The notes: generated from the letters alone by a model not told the origin. DNA of 64,000 nt from Caulobacter flavus (GCF_003722335.1 NZ_CP026100.1:1023501-1087500), one strand, 5' to 3'. Shown: positions 17,214 through 26,914, numbered from the stretch's first letter. Translations and numbers: made by a program.

Positions 17214-19304
17214 ATGCCGGAAGGTTCTGTTTCGACACCGCCGCCGCCGACCAGCCCCGGACGCAAGCCCGGGGCCCGTTGGCGCGCCCTGCCGCGATCG
17301 GCCCGCTGGGGCATCGGCGGCGCCCTGCTGATCCTGGCGGCGATCGTCGCCTTCTTCGTCTGGTTCGACTGGAACATGCTGCGCGGCCCGGTCGGCCGCT
17401 TCGCCTCGGCCCAGCTGAAGCGCGAGGTGCGGATCGACGGCGACCTGCGCGTCCATCCCTGGTCGTTTTCGCCCAAGGCCGAGGCCTACGGCCTGTTCCT
17501 GGGCCAGCCCGACTGGGCGCCCAAGACCGGCCCCCAGGCCGGCCACATGGCCCGCGTCGACCGGGTGGCGGTGCAGATCAAGCTGCTGCCGCTGCTGAAG
17601 GGCGACGTCATCCTGCCGCTGGTGGCGGTCGACCGGCCCGACGTGCGGCTGCTGCGCGAGGCCTCGGGCCGCGCCAACTGGACCTTCGGCGACCCGAACA
17701 AGAAGCGCACCAAGCCGCTGAAGCTGCCGGCCATCCAGCACTTCGTGATCAACGAGGGCGACCTGCGGGTCGAGGACCGCCAGCGCGACGTGCTGTTCAC
17801 CGGAACGGTCAGCTCCAACGAGCACGCCAGCGGCGATGGCAAGGGCCGGTTCGTGCTGGAGGGCAAGGGCACGTACAATCACCAGCCGTTCCTGGCGCGG
17901 GTGACGGGCGGTCCACTGCTGAACATCTCGCCCAACCGCCCCTACCCGTTCGACGCCCAGGTCAGCGCCGGCACGACCCGGGTGAGCGCCGAGGGCTCGA
18001 TCACCAAGCCGTTCGACCTGGGCCGCTTCGAGAGCGACCTGACCGTGGCCGGCACCGACCTCAACCGCCTCTACGGCCTGACCGGCCTGACCCTGCCCAA
18101 CACCCCGCCCTACCGGATCAGCGGCCATCTGGCGCGCAAGGGCGGCCGGTTCGACTTCGAGAAGTTCTCGGGCCGCATCGGCGACAGCGACGTCAGCGGC
18201 GACCTCTTCGTGCTGGTCGACCGCGAGCGGCCCTACCTCGAGGCCGACCTGAAATCCCGGCGCCTGGACTTCGACGACCTGGGCAGCCTGGTCGGCGCCG
18301 CCCCGGCCACGGGCCGTGGCGAGACCGCCTCGGCCGGCCAGAAGGTCGAGGCCGGCCAGCGCGAGGCCACCGGCCGCATCCTGCCCGACGCCACCCTGCA
18401 GACCGACCGCGTGCGGGCCATGGACGCCAAGGTCACCTACCGCGCCCTGGCGGTGAACGCGCCCAACCTGCCCCTGCAGAAGGTCCGCCTGGACCTGACG
18501 CTGGACAAGGGCGTGCTGACCATGGACCCGATCGCCTTCACGTTCTCGCGCGGCGACCTGGCCGGCAAGGTGCGGCTGGACGCCCGGCCCGCCACGCCGG
18601 TCACCGACCTCGACCTGCGCCTGACCAACGCCAAGCTGGAAGACTTCATTCCACTGAAGACCGCCGGCAAGCCGGCCATCGAGGGCGGCATCGTCGCCCG
18701 GGCCAAGCTGCGCGGGACCGGCAATTCGGTGCACCGGGCGGCGGCGTCCTCGAACGGCACGGTCACCCTGGTCGCGCCCAAGGGCCAGGTGCGCCAGGCC
18801 TTCGCCGAACTGCTGGGCGTCAACGCCTCCAAGGGCCTCCTGATGCTGCTGTCGAAGGACCCCAAGGAGACCAGCCTGCGCTGCGCGGTGGCCAGCTTCG
18901 ACGTGAAGGACGGCGTCATGCGGGCCGACAAGATCATCGCCGACACCGGCGTCGTCGTGGCCAAGGGCGAGGGCACGATCAACCTGAAGACCGAGCGCCT
19001 GGACCTGCGCATCGAGGGCGACAGCAAGAAGCCGCGCCTCGTGCGCCTGTTCATCCCGATCGAGATCAAGGGCCCTCTGGGCAAGCCCGACATCGACCTG
19101 CAGCCTGGCGGCGCCATCGCCCAGGGCGGCGTCGCCGCGGCGCTGGGCTCGCTGCTCAGCCCCCTGGCGGCGATCCTGCCGTTCGTCACCCCCGGCCTGG
19201 AAAAGGACGCCGACTGCGCCGGCCTGGTGGCCGAGGCCCGCGGCGACGGCGTGGCCGTGCGCACCACCCAGACCACCCAGGCCAAGCCGAAGAAGGGAGA
19301 GTAG
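17214..19304 (+). CDS. AsmA-family envelope protein
   Basis: The 696-residue protein has one N-terminal membrane helix (about residues 34-53, 'GGALLILAAIVAFFVWF') followed by a long periplasmic region of beta-rich repeats. 'REVRIDGDLRVHPWSFSPKAEAYGL' and 'TAGKPAIEGGIVARAKLRGTGNSVH' are AsmA-like, and the C-terminal 'LGKPDIDLQPGG' is the usual closing motif. AsmA-like proteins are thought to bridge inner and outer membranes for phospholipid traffic. The start at 17214 is taken as the first ATG; the 50-residue Pro-rich cytoplasmic tail is unusual but not unique. Confidence 0.88.
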   Translation: MPEGSVSTPPPPTSPGRKPGARWRALPRSARWGIGGALLILAAIVAFFVWFDWNMLRGPVGRFASAQLKREVRIDGDLRVHPWSFSPKAEAYGLFLGQPDWAPKTGPQAGHMARVDRVAVQIKLLPLLKGDVILPLVAVDRPDVRLLREASGRANWTFGDPNKKRTKPLKLPAIQHFVINEGDLRVEDRQRDVLFTGTVSSNEHASGDGKGRFVLEGKGTYNHQPFLARVTGGPLLNISPNRPYPFDAQVSAGTTRVSAEGSITKPFDLGRFESDLTVAGTDLNRLYGLTGLTLPNTPPYRISGHLARKGGRFDFEKFSGRIGDSDVSGDLFVLVDRERPYLEADLKSRRLDFDDLGSLVGAAPATGRGETASAGQKVEAGQREATGRILPDATLQTDRVRAMDAKVTYRALAVNAPNLPLQKVRLDLTLDKGVLTMDPIAFTFSRGDLAGKVRLDARPATPVTDLDLRLTNAKLEDFIPLKTAGKPAIEGGIVARAKLRGTGNSVHRAAASSNGTVTLVAPKGQVRQAFAELLGVNASKGLLMLLSKDPKETSLRCAVASFDVKDGVMRADKIIADTGVVVAKGEGTINLKTERLDLRIEGDSKKPRLVRLFIPIEIKGPLGKPDIDLQPGGAIAQGGVAAALGSLLSPLAAILPFVTPGLEKDADCAGLVAEARGDGVAVRTTQTTQAKPKKGE

Positions 19305-19325
19305 GGGCAGTAGCGGACCTGCCGC

Positions 19326-20819
19326 TCACCAGAACGGCTTGACGGCCTTCAGTTCGGCCAGGGCCGCCTTGGCCTCGCGCATCAGCTTGTCGGTCGTTTC
19401 GGGCGCGGCCGACAGGGCGCCGGCGGCGTAGGCGGCCTGGGGGTCGCCCTCGGCCAGGGCCGCGTCTCGGGCGAGGCTGGCGCCCAACGCCTGGTCGTTG
19501 AGGCCGCCCAGGGCGTCCTGCAGGTCGCGGTTCGCCGCCGACCATCGCTCCAGCCGCTTGGGATGGTCGGGGAACAGCGGCGCCAAGGCGTCGATCGCAT
19601 AGCGCAGGCCCTTGCCGCGAATGCGCAAGGCATGGCGCTCCTCGTGATCGAGCGCTTCCAGGTCCTCGCCGCGCGCCAGCACGTCCTTGGACAGCTTCTT
19701 CAAGCGGCCGGCGGCGAAGACCCTGGCGGGCGTTCCGCGATCCTCGACCCGTTCGGGATCGGACAGCCAGTCGCCGGCCTCCAGCCAGGCGGCGACGTCG
19801 AGCGCCAGCGGGCCGAAGCGGTCGGGCGCGGCGGCCTCCAGAGCTCGGCTGTAGGCGACCTGCTGGGCCTCGATCAGGGCCTTGCCCAGGGCGGCCAGGC
19901 CCTCGACCGGCTGCGGATCGGCCTCGGCGGCGGGACGCCAGGTCTCGGCGATGTAGACGTCGAGGTCGCGCGCCGGGCCCAGGGCGTTGGCCAGGGCCTT
20001 CAGGGCGTCGGAGGCCGGGGTGGCCGCCAGCTTGCCGGTGACGGGCCGGAACAGCTTGAGCAGGGCGCGCAGGCGGCGGGCGGCGACGCGCAGATTGTGC
20101 ACGGCGTCGGGGCCGGGCAGGTCGGCCAGGGCCTCGGCGGCGACGCACAGGCGGCCCAGCGCGGTGTTGCCCAGCGCCTGGAACGCCTCGGCGGCGGCCA
20201 TGTCGCGGGTCAGGACGGCGGCCTCGCGCCGGGCGCCGGGCGCTTCGCCCAAGGCCAGGGCGTAGCCGCGCTCGGCCTTGCTGACCAGCGACAGGCGCAG
20301 CGGCGCGTGAGCCATCAGGTCGCGGGCCAGGTCGAACAGCGCGGCCGGCTGGCCGGTCTTCAGCTCGAGCTCCAGTTCGCTGACGGCGGCGCGGTCGGTT
20401 CCGGCCTGCAGCTCGCCGCGGTCCAGCGCCGCCTCGATCACCGCCCCGCCATGCTCGACCAAGCGCAGCGTGCGCTCGACCCGGGCGGCGAAGACCGGGG
20501 CCAGCACGTCGCCGTTGACGATGCGGCCGGCGGGCGTCTGGTCCAGCAGGTCGCGGTCGGGACCGGGACCCGAGACGGGCGCCTCCCATTCGCCGCGGGC
20601 GAAGACGCCGCCGGCCGAGGCCGATTTCAGGGTCTGCTTGCGGCCGCCGTCGCCGTCGCGCACCCGCAGGCCGAAGCCCGCCCGGCGCAGCGCGTGGTCG
20701 GCGGTGTCGTAATAGGTGGCGTCGAGCCGGCGCACCGCGCCTTGCGCGCCCAGACGGTCGAGGATCGCGTCGGAAGCCTCCGGGGCGATCAGGAACTTCA
20801 GTTCGATTTCGCGATCCAT
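19326..20819 (-). CDS. CYTH and CHAD domain protein (inorganic triphosphatase-like)
   Basis: The 497-residue protein begins with a CYTH domain: the ExExK motif 'EIELKF' directly after the start, then '[20 protein letters not shown]' and further charged strands to about residue 190. A CHAD domain of helices rich in conserved His and Arg follows ('[15 protein letters not shown]', '[14 protein letters not shown]'). CYTH enzymes hydrolyse triphosphates with divalent metal, and CHAD binds polyphosphate. The ATG at 20819 is chosen because the ExExK motif must sit at the N-terminus. It diverges from bioB. Confidence 0.92.
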   Translation of the reverse strand: MDREIELKFLIAPEASDAILDRLGAQGAVRRLDATYYDTADHALRRAGFGLRVRDGDGGRKQTLKSASAGGVFARGEWEAPVSGPGPDRDLLDQTPAGRIVNGDVLAPVFAARVERTLRLVEHGGAVIEAALDRGELQAGTDRAAVSELELELKTGQPAALFDLARDLMAHAPLRLSLVSKAERGYALALGEAPGARREAAVLTRDMAAAEAFQALGNTALGRLCVAAEALADLPGPDAVHNLRVAARRLRALLKLFRPVTGKLAATPASDALKALANALGPARDLDVYIAETWRPAAEADPQPVEGLAALGKALIEAQQVAYSRALEAAAPDRFGPLALDVAAWLEAGDWLSDPERVEDRGTPARVFAAGRLKKLSKDVLARGEDLEALDHEERHALRIRGKGLRYAIDALAPLFPDHPKRLERWSAANRDLQDALGGLNDQALGASLARDAALAEGDPQAAYAAGALSAAPETTDKLMREAKAALAELKAVKPFW

Positions 20820-20926
20820 GTCCCGACTATAACCACCCTGCACGCGTTTGGCTTCCGCGACGCGACATCGTGCGGATGCTCGGTCCGTCTTGCCATTCGG
20901 ATCGCCCAAGTTCAAACCTGCGCGCC

Positions 20927-21955
20927 ATGACGCCGATCAACATCTCCGCACAGCCCCGCCACGACTGGACCCTCCAGGAGGTCGAGGCGCTGTTCGCCCT
21001 GCCGTTCATGGAGCTGGTGTTCGAGGCCGCGCGCGTGCACCGCGCCTGGTTCGACCCCTCCGAGATGCAGCTGTCGCAGCTTCTGTCGGTCAAGACCGGC
21101 GGCTGCGCCGAGAACTGCGGCTACTGCAGCCAGAGCGCCCACTTCAAGACCGGCCTGAAGGCCGAGAAGCTGATGGAGCCGGCCGTGGTCATCGCCAAGG
21201 CCCGCGCCGCCCGCGACGGCGGCGCCCAGCGCTTCTGCATGGGCGCGGCCTGGCGCGAGCTGAAGGACCGCGACCTGCCCAAGCTCGCCGAGATGATCGG
21301 CGGGGTGAAGGCGCTGGGCATGGAGACCTGCGCAACCCTGGGCATGCTGACCGCCGAGCAGGCCAAGCAGCTGAAGGACGCCGGCCTCGACTACTACAAC
21401 CACAACCTCGACACCGGCCCGGACTACTACAAGGACGTGGTGACCACCCGCACCTACCAGGAGCGCCTCGACACCCTGGCCTATGTGCGCGACGCGGGCA
21501 TGAGCACCTGCTGCGGCGGCATCGTCGGCATGGGCGAGACCCGCCGCGACCGCGCCGGCCTGCTGCATCAGCTGGCCACCCTGCCCGCCCACCCCGACAG
21601 CCTGCCGATCAACGGCCTGGTGCCGATCAGCGGCACGCCGCTGGGCGACCAGATCCTGGCGGAAGGCGAGAAGGCCATCGACTCCATCGAGTTCGTGCGC
21701 ACCATCGCGGTAGCCCGCATCGTCTGCCCCAAGGCCATGGTCCGCCTGTCGGCCGGCCGCGAGGGCATGAACCGCGAGCTGCAGGCCCTGTGCTTCCTGG
21801 CCGGCGCCAACTCGATCTTCGTCGGCGGCAAGCTGCTGACCACGCCGCTCCCCGACATGGACGACGACAGCCGCCTGTTCCAGGACCTCGACCTCAAGCC
21901 GATGGTCATGGTCAAGGCCGAGGTCGCCGCGCCCGAGGCCGTCCCGGCGGAGTAG
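20927..21955 (+). CDS. bioB: Biotin synthase
   Basis: The 342-residue radical SAM enzyme inserts sulfur into dethiobiotin, the last step of biotin synthesis. The cluster motif CxxxCxxC is at Cys60/Cys64/Cys67 ('[13 protein letters not shown]'). '[12 protein letters not shown]', '[14 protein letters not shown]', '[12 protein letters not shown]' and '[12 protein letters not shown]' carry the ligands of the second cluster and the substrate site. Other bio genes are absent from the window. I see no BioR-type box (TTATCTATAA-like) in the 107-bp upstream gap. A hairpin follows the gene. Confidence 0.97.
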   Translation: MTPINISAQPRHDWTLQEVEALFALPFMELVFEAARVHRAWFDPSEMQLSQLLSVKTGGCAENCGYCSQSAHFKTGLKAEKLMEPAVVIAKARAARDGGAQRFCMGAAWRELKDRDLPKLAEMIGGVKALGMETCATLGMLTAEQAKQLKDAGLDYYNHNLDTGPDYYKDVVTTRTYQERLDTLAYVRDAGMSTCCGGIVGMGETRRDRAGLLHQLATLPAHPDSLPINGLVPISGTPLGDQILAEGEKAIDSIEFVRTIAVARIVCPKAMVRLSAGREGMNRELQALCFLAGANSIFVGGKLLTTPLPDMDDDSRLFQDLDLKPMVMVKAEVAAPEAVPAE

Positions 21956-21980
21956 CCCGCGGCTCTCTTCCTCCGCAAAA

Positions 21981-21998
21981 CCCCCGCGAAGGCGGGGG
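21981..21998. terminator. Hairpin after bioB
   Basis: CCCCCGC and GCGGGGG form a perfect stem with a GAAG loop, 26 bases after the bioB stop. The A-run lies on the 5' side, so it would be a better intrinsic terminator on the minus strand than for bioB. Confidence 0.5.
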
Positions 21999-22019
21999 CG
22001 CGAGCCATCAAATCACGCC

Positions 22020-22128
22020 TTCCTCGCCCTCGTGGCGAGGATCCATCGTTCAGCCTGCTCAGACCTTTTGAGCTCTGTCCGGATCTGAGCAGCGGCCGGC
22101 ATGGGCCCTCGCCACGAGGGCGAGGGAG
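22020..22128. repeat. Two-hairpin repeat element, family D copy 1
   Basis: CCTCGCC-ctcgt-GGCGAGG (22022-22040) and CCTCGCC-acgag-GGCGAGG (22107-22125) have identical stems and complementary loops. The spacer shares CAGCCTGCTCA with the inverted copy at 32443-32557. Unlike most copies, this one is between genes of the same direction. Confidence 0.75.
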
Positions 22129-22240
22129 ACGGTATGGGGGCAGCCAAGCCGTTCAGAAGAAGGATTGGACCAATAGGAGGTCCAGCAGGCCCTTTCTGGA
22201 CGAAATTTAATGAAGGCGGGCCAGCGGCTCGCTTGTCCCG

Positions 22241-22275
22241 GATGCCCCGCAACCTATGGTGCGGGGCATCTTCGC
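22241..22275 (+). terminator. Terminator-like hairpin ahead of the M16 peptidase start
   Basis: GATGCCCCGC (22241-22250) pairs perfectly with GCGGGGCATC (22261-22270) and is followed by TTCGCTTTGC. It ends about 30 bases before the start codon, so it could be an attenuator or the 3' end of a short transcript. Confidence 0.55.
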
Positions 22276-22303
22276 TTTGCGCGAAACCTTTTCGGGGCTC
22301 TTC

Positions 22304-25057
22304 ATGAAGCTGTTCGCCTCCGCCGCCGTCGCGGCGTTGCTCCTCGCCAACCCGGTGCTCGCGCAAGCCGCGCCCAAGCCCGCGGCCAAGGTCACCGGCC
22401 AGCTGGCCCAGCTGCCCGACGTCGACATTCCCTATACGAAGTTCACCCTGGCCAACGGCCTGACGGTGATCGTCCACGAGGACCACAAGGCCCCGATCGT
22501 GGCGGTGAACGTCTGGTACCACGTCGGCTCCAAGAACGAGCCCAAGGGGCGCACCGGCTTCGCGCACCTGTTCGAGCACCTGATGTTCAACGGCTCGGAG
22601 AACTTCAACGACGACTGGTTCAAGGCGCTGGAGAAGCTGGGCGCCACCGACATGAACGGCACCACCAACGAGGACCGCACCAACTACTTCCAGAACGTGC
22701 CGACCGCGGCCCTGGACCAGGTGCTGTGGCTCGAGAGCGACCGCATGGGCCATCTCGTCGGCGCCATCGACAAGGCCAAGCTCGACGAGCAGCGCGGCGT
22801 CGTCCAGAACGAGAAGCGCCAGGGTCAGAACCAGCCGTACGGCCAGGTCTGGGACGTGATCACCGCCAGCACCTACGACGCCGACCACCCCTACGGCCAT
22901 ACGGTCATCGGCGAGATGGAAGACCTCGACGCGGCCTCGCTGGACGACGTCAAGAACTGGTTCAAGCAGTACTACGGCCCGGCCAACGCCGTGCTGGTCC
23001 TGGCCGGCGACATCACCCCCGCCGAAGCCAAGGCCAAGGCCGAGAAGTACTTCGGCGACATCCCCTCGGGCCCGCCGGTCATGCGCCAGAAGGCCTGGGT
23101 GGCCAAGCGCACCGGCAGCCAGCGCGCCGAGATGCAGGACCGCGTGCCGCAGTCGCGCATCTACAAGGTCTGGAACGTACCGCCCTACGGCTCGGCCGAC
23201 GCCGCCTACCTGAACCTGCTGGGCGACGTGCTGGTGTCGGACAAGACCTCGCGCCTGTACCAGCGCCTGGTCTACACCGACCAGATCGCCACCAATGTCG
23301 GCGCCGGCGTGTCGGAAAGCGAGATCGGCAGCCAGTTCGTCGTCACCCTGACGGTCAAGCCGGGCGGCGACGTGGCCGCCGTCGAGAAGGCCTTCGACGA
23401 GGAATTCCAGCGCCTGCTGCGTGACGGCCCGACGCCCGAGGAAGTGGCCAAGGTCCGCACCCTGAACCTCTCGAACTTCGTGCGCGGCGTCGAGCGGATC
23501 GGCGGCTTCGGCGGCAAGTCCGACATCCTGGCCGAGAGCCAAGTCTATCTGGGCTCGCCCGACGCCTACAAGGTCGGGCTCGAGCGCATCCGCGGCGCCA
23601 CGGCGGCCCAGCTGCAGGCGGCCGGCAAGGCCTGGCTGAGCGACGGCGACTTCACCCTGACGGTGACGCCGTTCCCGACCTACTCGACCACGGCCGGCGT
23701 CGACCGCAAGACCATGCCCGAAGCGGGCCCGACCAAGGCCCCGGCCTTCGTCAAGCTCGAGCGCGCCACCCTGTCGAATGGCGTCAAGGTGATCCTGGCC
23801 GAGCGCCACGAGACCCCGCAGATCCATCTGGGCATGCTGTTCGACGCCGGCGTCGCCGCCAGCGCCGGCGACAAGGCGGGCCTGACCGGCATCACCACCA
23901 GCATGCTGACCGAGGGCACCAAGAACCGCGACGGCCTGACCATCAGCCGCGAACTGGCCCAGCTGGGCGCCGGCATCGGTTCGGGCAGCGGCCAGGACTT
24001 CACCCAGGTGACGCTGAACACCCTGACCACGACGCTGGACCCGGCCCTGGCCATCTATGCCGACGTGCTGAAGAACCCGGCCTTCAAGCCCGAGGACCTC
24101 GACCGCCTGAAGAAGCAGGCCATCGCCGGGGTGCAGCAGGCCAAGCAGAACCCGCAGGCCATGTCGAGCCGCATCCTGCCGGTGCTGACCTACGGTCCGG
24201 GCTCGCCGTACGGACAGCTGACCACCGAGGCCTCGCTGGCCTCGATCAGCCGCGACGACCTCGTGCGCTTCCAGACCACCTGGCTGCAGCCCAAGGGCGC
24301 GACCCTGGTGGTGGTTGGCGACACCACCATGCAGGCGCTGCTGCCGAAGCTGGAAGCCCAGCTGGGCGGCTGGACGGGCGCGCCGACCAAGACCAAGGCC
24401 CCCGTGCAGGCCCCGCCGAGCAAGGGCGCCGTCTACCTGATCGACAAGCCCGGCGCCCAACAGTCGGTGATCGCCGCCGGCAACCTGCTGCCGCCGCGCG
24501 ACCCGAACGACCAGGCCGCGCTCGACGCGTTCAACACCCTGTTTGGCGGCGACTTCGTCTCGCGCCTGAACATGAACCTGCGCGAGGACAAGCACTGGTC
24601 GTACGGCGCCTTCTCGGGCGTGCGCGACGCCCGCGGCTCGCGCCTGTTCCTGATCCGCGCGCCAGTGCAGACCGACAAGACCGCCGAGTCGTTCACCGAG
24701 GCCCGCAAGGAGCTGACCGACATCATCGGTCCGCGCCCGGTCACCCCGGCCGAACTGGCCAAGGCCCAGAACAGCCTGACCCTGTCGATGCCCGGCAACT
24801 GGGAGACCGGCGACGCCGTGGCCGACTCGATCGGCGAACTGGTCAACTACAGCCTGCCCGACGGCTATTTCGACGAGTATCCCGCCGACGTGCGGGCTGT
24901 GACGGTCGAAAGCGCCACGGCGGCCGCCAAGAAGGCGATCAAGCCGGACGAGCTGGTCTGGGTGATCGTCGGCGACCGCGCCGTGATCGAGCCCAAGCTC
25001 AAGGCTCTGAAGCTCGACATCAAGGTGATCGACGCCGACGGCAAGCCGGTCCAGTAG
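22304..25057 (+). CDS. Periplasmic M16-family zinc peptidase with two M16 modules
   Basis: The 917-residue precursor has a signal peptide ('KLFASAAVAALLLANPVLAQA'). The first module keeps the inverted zinc motif HxxEH (His88-Leu-Phe-Glu91-His92, 'HLFEHLMF') and the distant Glu in 'DEQRGVVQNEKRQ'. The second module, from about residue 480 ('KVILAERHETPQIHLGMLFDAG'), lacks HxxEH and is presumably structural, as in other tandem M16 proteins of the pitrilysin type. These peptidases degrade peptides in the envelope. The ATG at 22304 is set by the signal peptide. A strong terminator follows. Confidence 0.93.
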   Translation: MKLFASAAVAALLLANPVLAQAAPKPAAKVTGQLAQLPDVDIPYTKFTLANGLTVIVHEDHKAPIVAVNVWYHVGSKNEPKGRTGFAHLFEHLMFNGSENFNDDWFKALEKLGATDMNGTTNEDRTNYFQNVPTAALDQVLWLESDRMGHLVGAIDKAKLDEQRGVVQNEKRQGQNQPYGQVWDVITASTYDADHPYGHTVIGEMEDLDAASLDDVKNWFKQYYGPANAVLVLAGDITPAEAKAKAEKYFGDIPSGPPVMRQKAWVAKRTGSQRAEMQDRVPQSRIYKVWNVPPYGSADAAYLNLLGDVLVSDKTSRLYQRLVYTDQIATNVGAGVSESEIGSQFVVTLTVKPGGDVAAVEKAFDEEFQRLLRDGPTPEEVAKVRTLNLSNFVRGVERIGGFGGKSDILAESQVYLGSPDAYKVGLERIRGATAAQLQAAGKAWLSDGDFTLTVTPFPTYSTTAGVDRKTMPEAGPTKAPAFVKLERATLSNGVKVILAERHETPQIHLGMLFDAGVAASAGDKAGLTGITTSMLTEGTKNRDGLTISRELAQLGAGIGSGSGQDFTQVTLNTLTTTLDPALAIYADVLKNPAFKPEDLDRLKKQAIAGVQQAKQNPQAMSSRILPVLTYGPGSPYGQLTTEASLASISRDDLVRFQTTWLQPKGATLVVVGDTTMQALLPKLEAQLGGWTGAPTKTKAPVQAPPSKGAVYLIDKPGAQQSVIAAGNLLPPRDPNDQAALDAFNTLFGGDFVSRLNMNLREDKHWSYGAFSGVRDARGSRLFLIRAPVQTDKTAESFTEARKELTDIIGPRPVTPAELAKAQNSLTLSMPGNWETGDAVADSIGELVNYSLPDGYFDEYPADVRAVTVESATAAAKKAIKPDELVWVIVGDRAVIEPKLKALKLDIKVIDADGKPVQ

Positions 25058-25080
25058 GACCGTCGATCCAGGCAGACACG

Positions 25081-25112
25081 AAGGGCGGTCCTCACGGGCC
25101 GCCCTTTTCGTT
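25081..25112 (+). terminator. Terminator of the M16 peptidase gene
   Basis: AAGGGCGGTCC pairs with GGGCCGCCCTT (one T-G pair) around TCAC and is followed by TT and CGTTT. It starts 24 bases after the stop codon. Confidence 0.85.
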
Positions 25113-25170
25113 TGCCGCCGAACCCGGGCGCCGCGATAAGCCGCGCGACAGCCCCGACAGGAGACGCGCC

Positions 25171-25959
25171 GTGCAGCAGCCGACCGAGATCATCGTCCTC
25201 AGCGACGGCCCGGCCAATGTCGTCGAAGGCGCCTGGCCGGACCGCACGATCGACCAGGTCACGCGGGCCGAGCTGCACGCCTTCCGCGTCAACGCGCCCA
25301 AGGGCCGGGTGCTGGTCTGCGCCGGCGGCGGCTATCTGCGGCTGATGCACGACCGCGAGGGCGTCGAGGCCGCGCTGTGGCTGAACGGCCTGGGCTACGA
25401 CGCCTATGTGCTGGCCCACCGCCTGCCGGGCGCGGCGAGGAGCGACGGCGGCGTCCATCCCCTCGACATCGCCCTCACCGACGGGCAGGCGGCGCTGGCG
25501 GCGATCCCCGGCGACCTGCCGCGCTTCGTGCTGGGCCTGTCGTCGGGCGGCCACCTGGCCGGAACCCTGGCCTGCCAGCCGGGAACGGACCTCTCGGGCG
25601 TGCTGATCGGCTACGCCCCGATCAACGCCAACCACCGCGACTACAAGGCCCCGGCCGGCAAGCCCGACTACCCGCCGGCGGAGAAGCAGGCCTTCTACGA
25701 CGCCTGGCCGATCGGGATCGCGGCCCAGCCGCACGGCGTTCCGGCCTGCCCGGTGTTCCTGGCCTACGCCCTGCTCGACGAGGCCGTGCCGGTCGAGCAC
25801 GCGCTGAATTTCGTCAGGACCGCCCGCGACCTGAAGCTGGACCTCGACGCCCACGTGTTCGGCAAGGCCCCGCACGGCTTCGCCCTGCGCGAACTGGCCG
25901 GCACGCACGGGTCGTGGCCGGATCTGGCGGCGGGATGGATGGCGAAGAAGGTGGGCTGA
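25171..25959 (+). CDS. Alpha/beta-hydrolase, acetyl-esterase/acetylxylan-esterase-like
   Basis: The 262-residue protein has the nucleophile elbow GLSSG with Ser124, an oxyanion segment 'VLVCAGGGYLRLMHDREG' of the HGGG type, and a C-terminal 'APHGFALRE' that supplies the catalytic His. The layout matches small cytoplasmic esterases near the acetylxylan-esterase/Aes group. There is no signal peptide. The start is GTG at 25171 with AGGAG 8 bases upstream. The natural ester is unknown. The gene is followed by a family A repeat and converges on the HPr gene. Confidence 0.85.
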   Translation: MQQPTEIIVLSDGPANVVEGAWPDRTIDQVTRAELHAFRVNAPKGRVLVCAGGGYLRLMHDREGVEAALWLNGLGYDAYVLAHRLPGAARSDGGVHPLDIALTDGQAALAAIPGDLPRFVLGLSSGGHLAGTLACQPGTDLSGVLIGYAPINANHRDYKAPAGKPDYPPAEKQAFYDAWPIGIAAQPHGVPACPVFLAYALLDEAVPVEHALNFVRTARDLKLDLDAHVFGKAPHGFALRELAGTHGSWPDLAAGWMAKKVG

Positions 25960-25990
25960 GAGGGATAGGGCGCGGCCCACGCCCAACCTC

Positions 25991-26124
25991 CCGTCATTCC
26001 CGCCCTTGTGGCGGGAACCCCTCTATCAGCCGCAAGGGCGGATGGTGCGGCGTGCTCAGCACGCCGCTTGTATCTCACGTGCGACCGGAACCAGGGGTTC
26101 CCGCCACAAGGGCGGGAATGACGG
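25991..26124. repeat. Two-hairpin repeat element, family A copy 3
   Basis: The stems TTCCCGC/GCGGGAA at 25997-26017 and 26098-26118 carry loops CCTTGTG and CACAAGG, exact complements. The middle holds a third stem, GCGGCGTG-ctcag-CACGCCGC. It lies between convergent genes. Confidence 0.8.
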
Positions 26125-26159
26125 GAGACAAAGGAAGGTCGGCGAGGGGCTAGAGCCCC

Positions 26160-26438
26160 CTACCGCTCCTCGTCGAAGCGGTTGCCGACCAGTTCGACCA
26201 GGGCGTCGACGGCGGCTTCGGCCTCGGGGCCTTCGGCGGCGATGTCGATGGTCGAGCCGATGCCGGCGGCCAGCATCATCAGGCCCATGATCGAGCGGGC
26301 GTCGACGCTGGAGCCCTCGCGGGCGACCTTGACCTCGGCGTCGAAGCCGGAGGCCAGCTTGACGAACTTGGCCGAGGCCCGGGCGTGCAGCCCGCGCTCG
26401 TTGATGATCTCGACCGTCGCCGCCGCCGTCTGACTCAT
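26160..26438 (-). CDS. ptsH: HPr-family phosphocarrier protein
   Basis: The 92-residue protein has the phosphorylated His18 in 'NERGLHARASAKFVKLA' and the regulatory Ser49 in 'DARSIMGLMMLAAG', the target of HPr kinase. In alphaproteobacteria this HPr (also called NPr) relays phosphate from EI(Ntr) to regulatory EIIA proteins rather than driving sugar uptake. It is the last gene of the chvI-chvG-hprK-EIIA-HPr block and overlaps the EIIA stop by 4 bases, so translation is probably coupled. A family A repeat follows. Confidence 0.95.
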   Translation of the reverse strand: MSQTAAATVEIINERGLHARASAKFVKLASGFDAEVKVAREGSSVDARSIMGLMMLAAGIGSTIDIAAEGPEAEAAVDALVELVGNRFDEER

Positions 26439-26839
26439 TTCTCTCCCGCCAGCACGTACGAGGCCACGGAGATGTACTTGCGTCCAGCCTCCTGGGCGTG
26501 GGCGACGCAGGCGTCCAGGTCGTCGCGGGTGCGCACGCTGGCCAGCTTGATCAGCATCGGCAGGTTCAGCCCGGCGATGACCTCGGCGCGGGTCTGCTCC
26601 ATCACCGAGATGGCCAGGTTGCTGGGCGTGCCGCCGAACATGTCGGTCAGCAGGATGACCCCCGCGCCGTCGTCGACGGCGGCGCAGGCCTTCAGGATGT
26701 CCGACCGGCGACGCTCCATGTCGTCTTCCGGCCCGATGCAGATGGCCTTCACCGCGGTCTGCGGCCCCACCACATGCTCCATGGCGGAAACGAATTCCTC
26801 CGCCAAACGCCCGTGCGTGACGATCACGAGCCCGATCAT
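26435..26839 (-). CDS. PTS EIIA component, mannose/sorbose family
   Basis: The 134-residue protein is a stand-alone EIIA-Man domain with the phosphorylated His9 in 'GLVIVTHGRLAEEF' and the 'ILLTDMFGGTPSNLA' strand-turn typical of the family. No EIIB/IIC/IID permease genes accompany it, so a regulatory role is likely. It lies 75 bp downstream of hprK and overlaps the HPr start by 4 bases. Work on related alphaproteobacteria ties this EIIA to ChvG/ChvI signalling, which fits the layout here. Confidence 0.93.
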   Translation of the reverse strand: MIGLVIVTHGRLAEEFVSAMEHVVGPQTAVKAICIGPEDDMERRRSDILKACAAVDDGAGVILLTDMFGGTPSNLAISVMEQTRAEVIAGLNLPMLIKLASVRTRDDLDACVAHAQEAGRKYISVASYVLAGEK

Positions 26840-26914
26840 GCCTGGTCTCTCAAACGGGATCCCCTTCGCCCGAAACGGCAGGGAGGCGCCGCGCGGGCCG
26901 CCTTGATACGCTTG

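Larger units (their letters stand above)
21956..22303. other. 348-bp intergenic region with three structured elements
   Basis: Between bioB and the M16 peptidase gene I see, in order, a hairpin (21981-21998), a family D repeat (22020-22128) and a terminator-like hairpin (22241-22275). The remaining bases (about 22130-22240) hold no convincing gene and could be a leader or small RNA. Confidence 0.7.

Noticed and set aside
20820..20926. BioR operator before bioB
   Set aside because: No TTATCTATAA-like box is visible in the gap.
22101..22307. A 68-codon frame ahead of the M16 gene
   Set aside because: It runs through a repeat arm and a terminator-like stem, and its composition is not protein-like.
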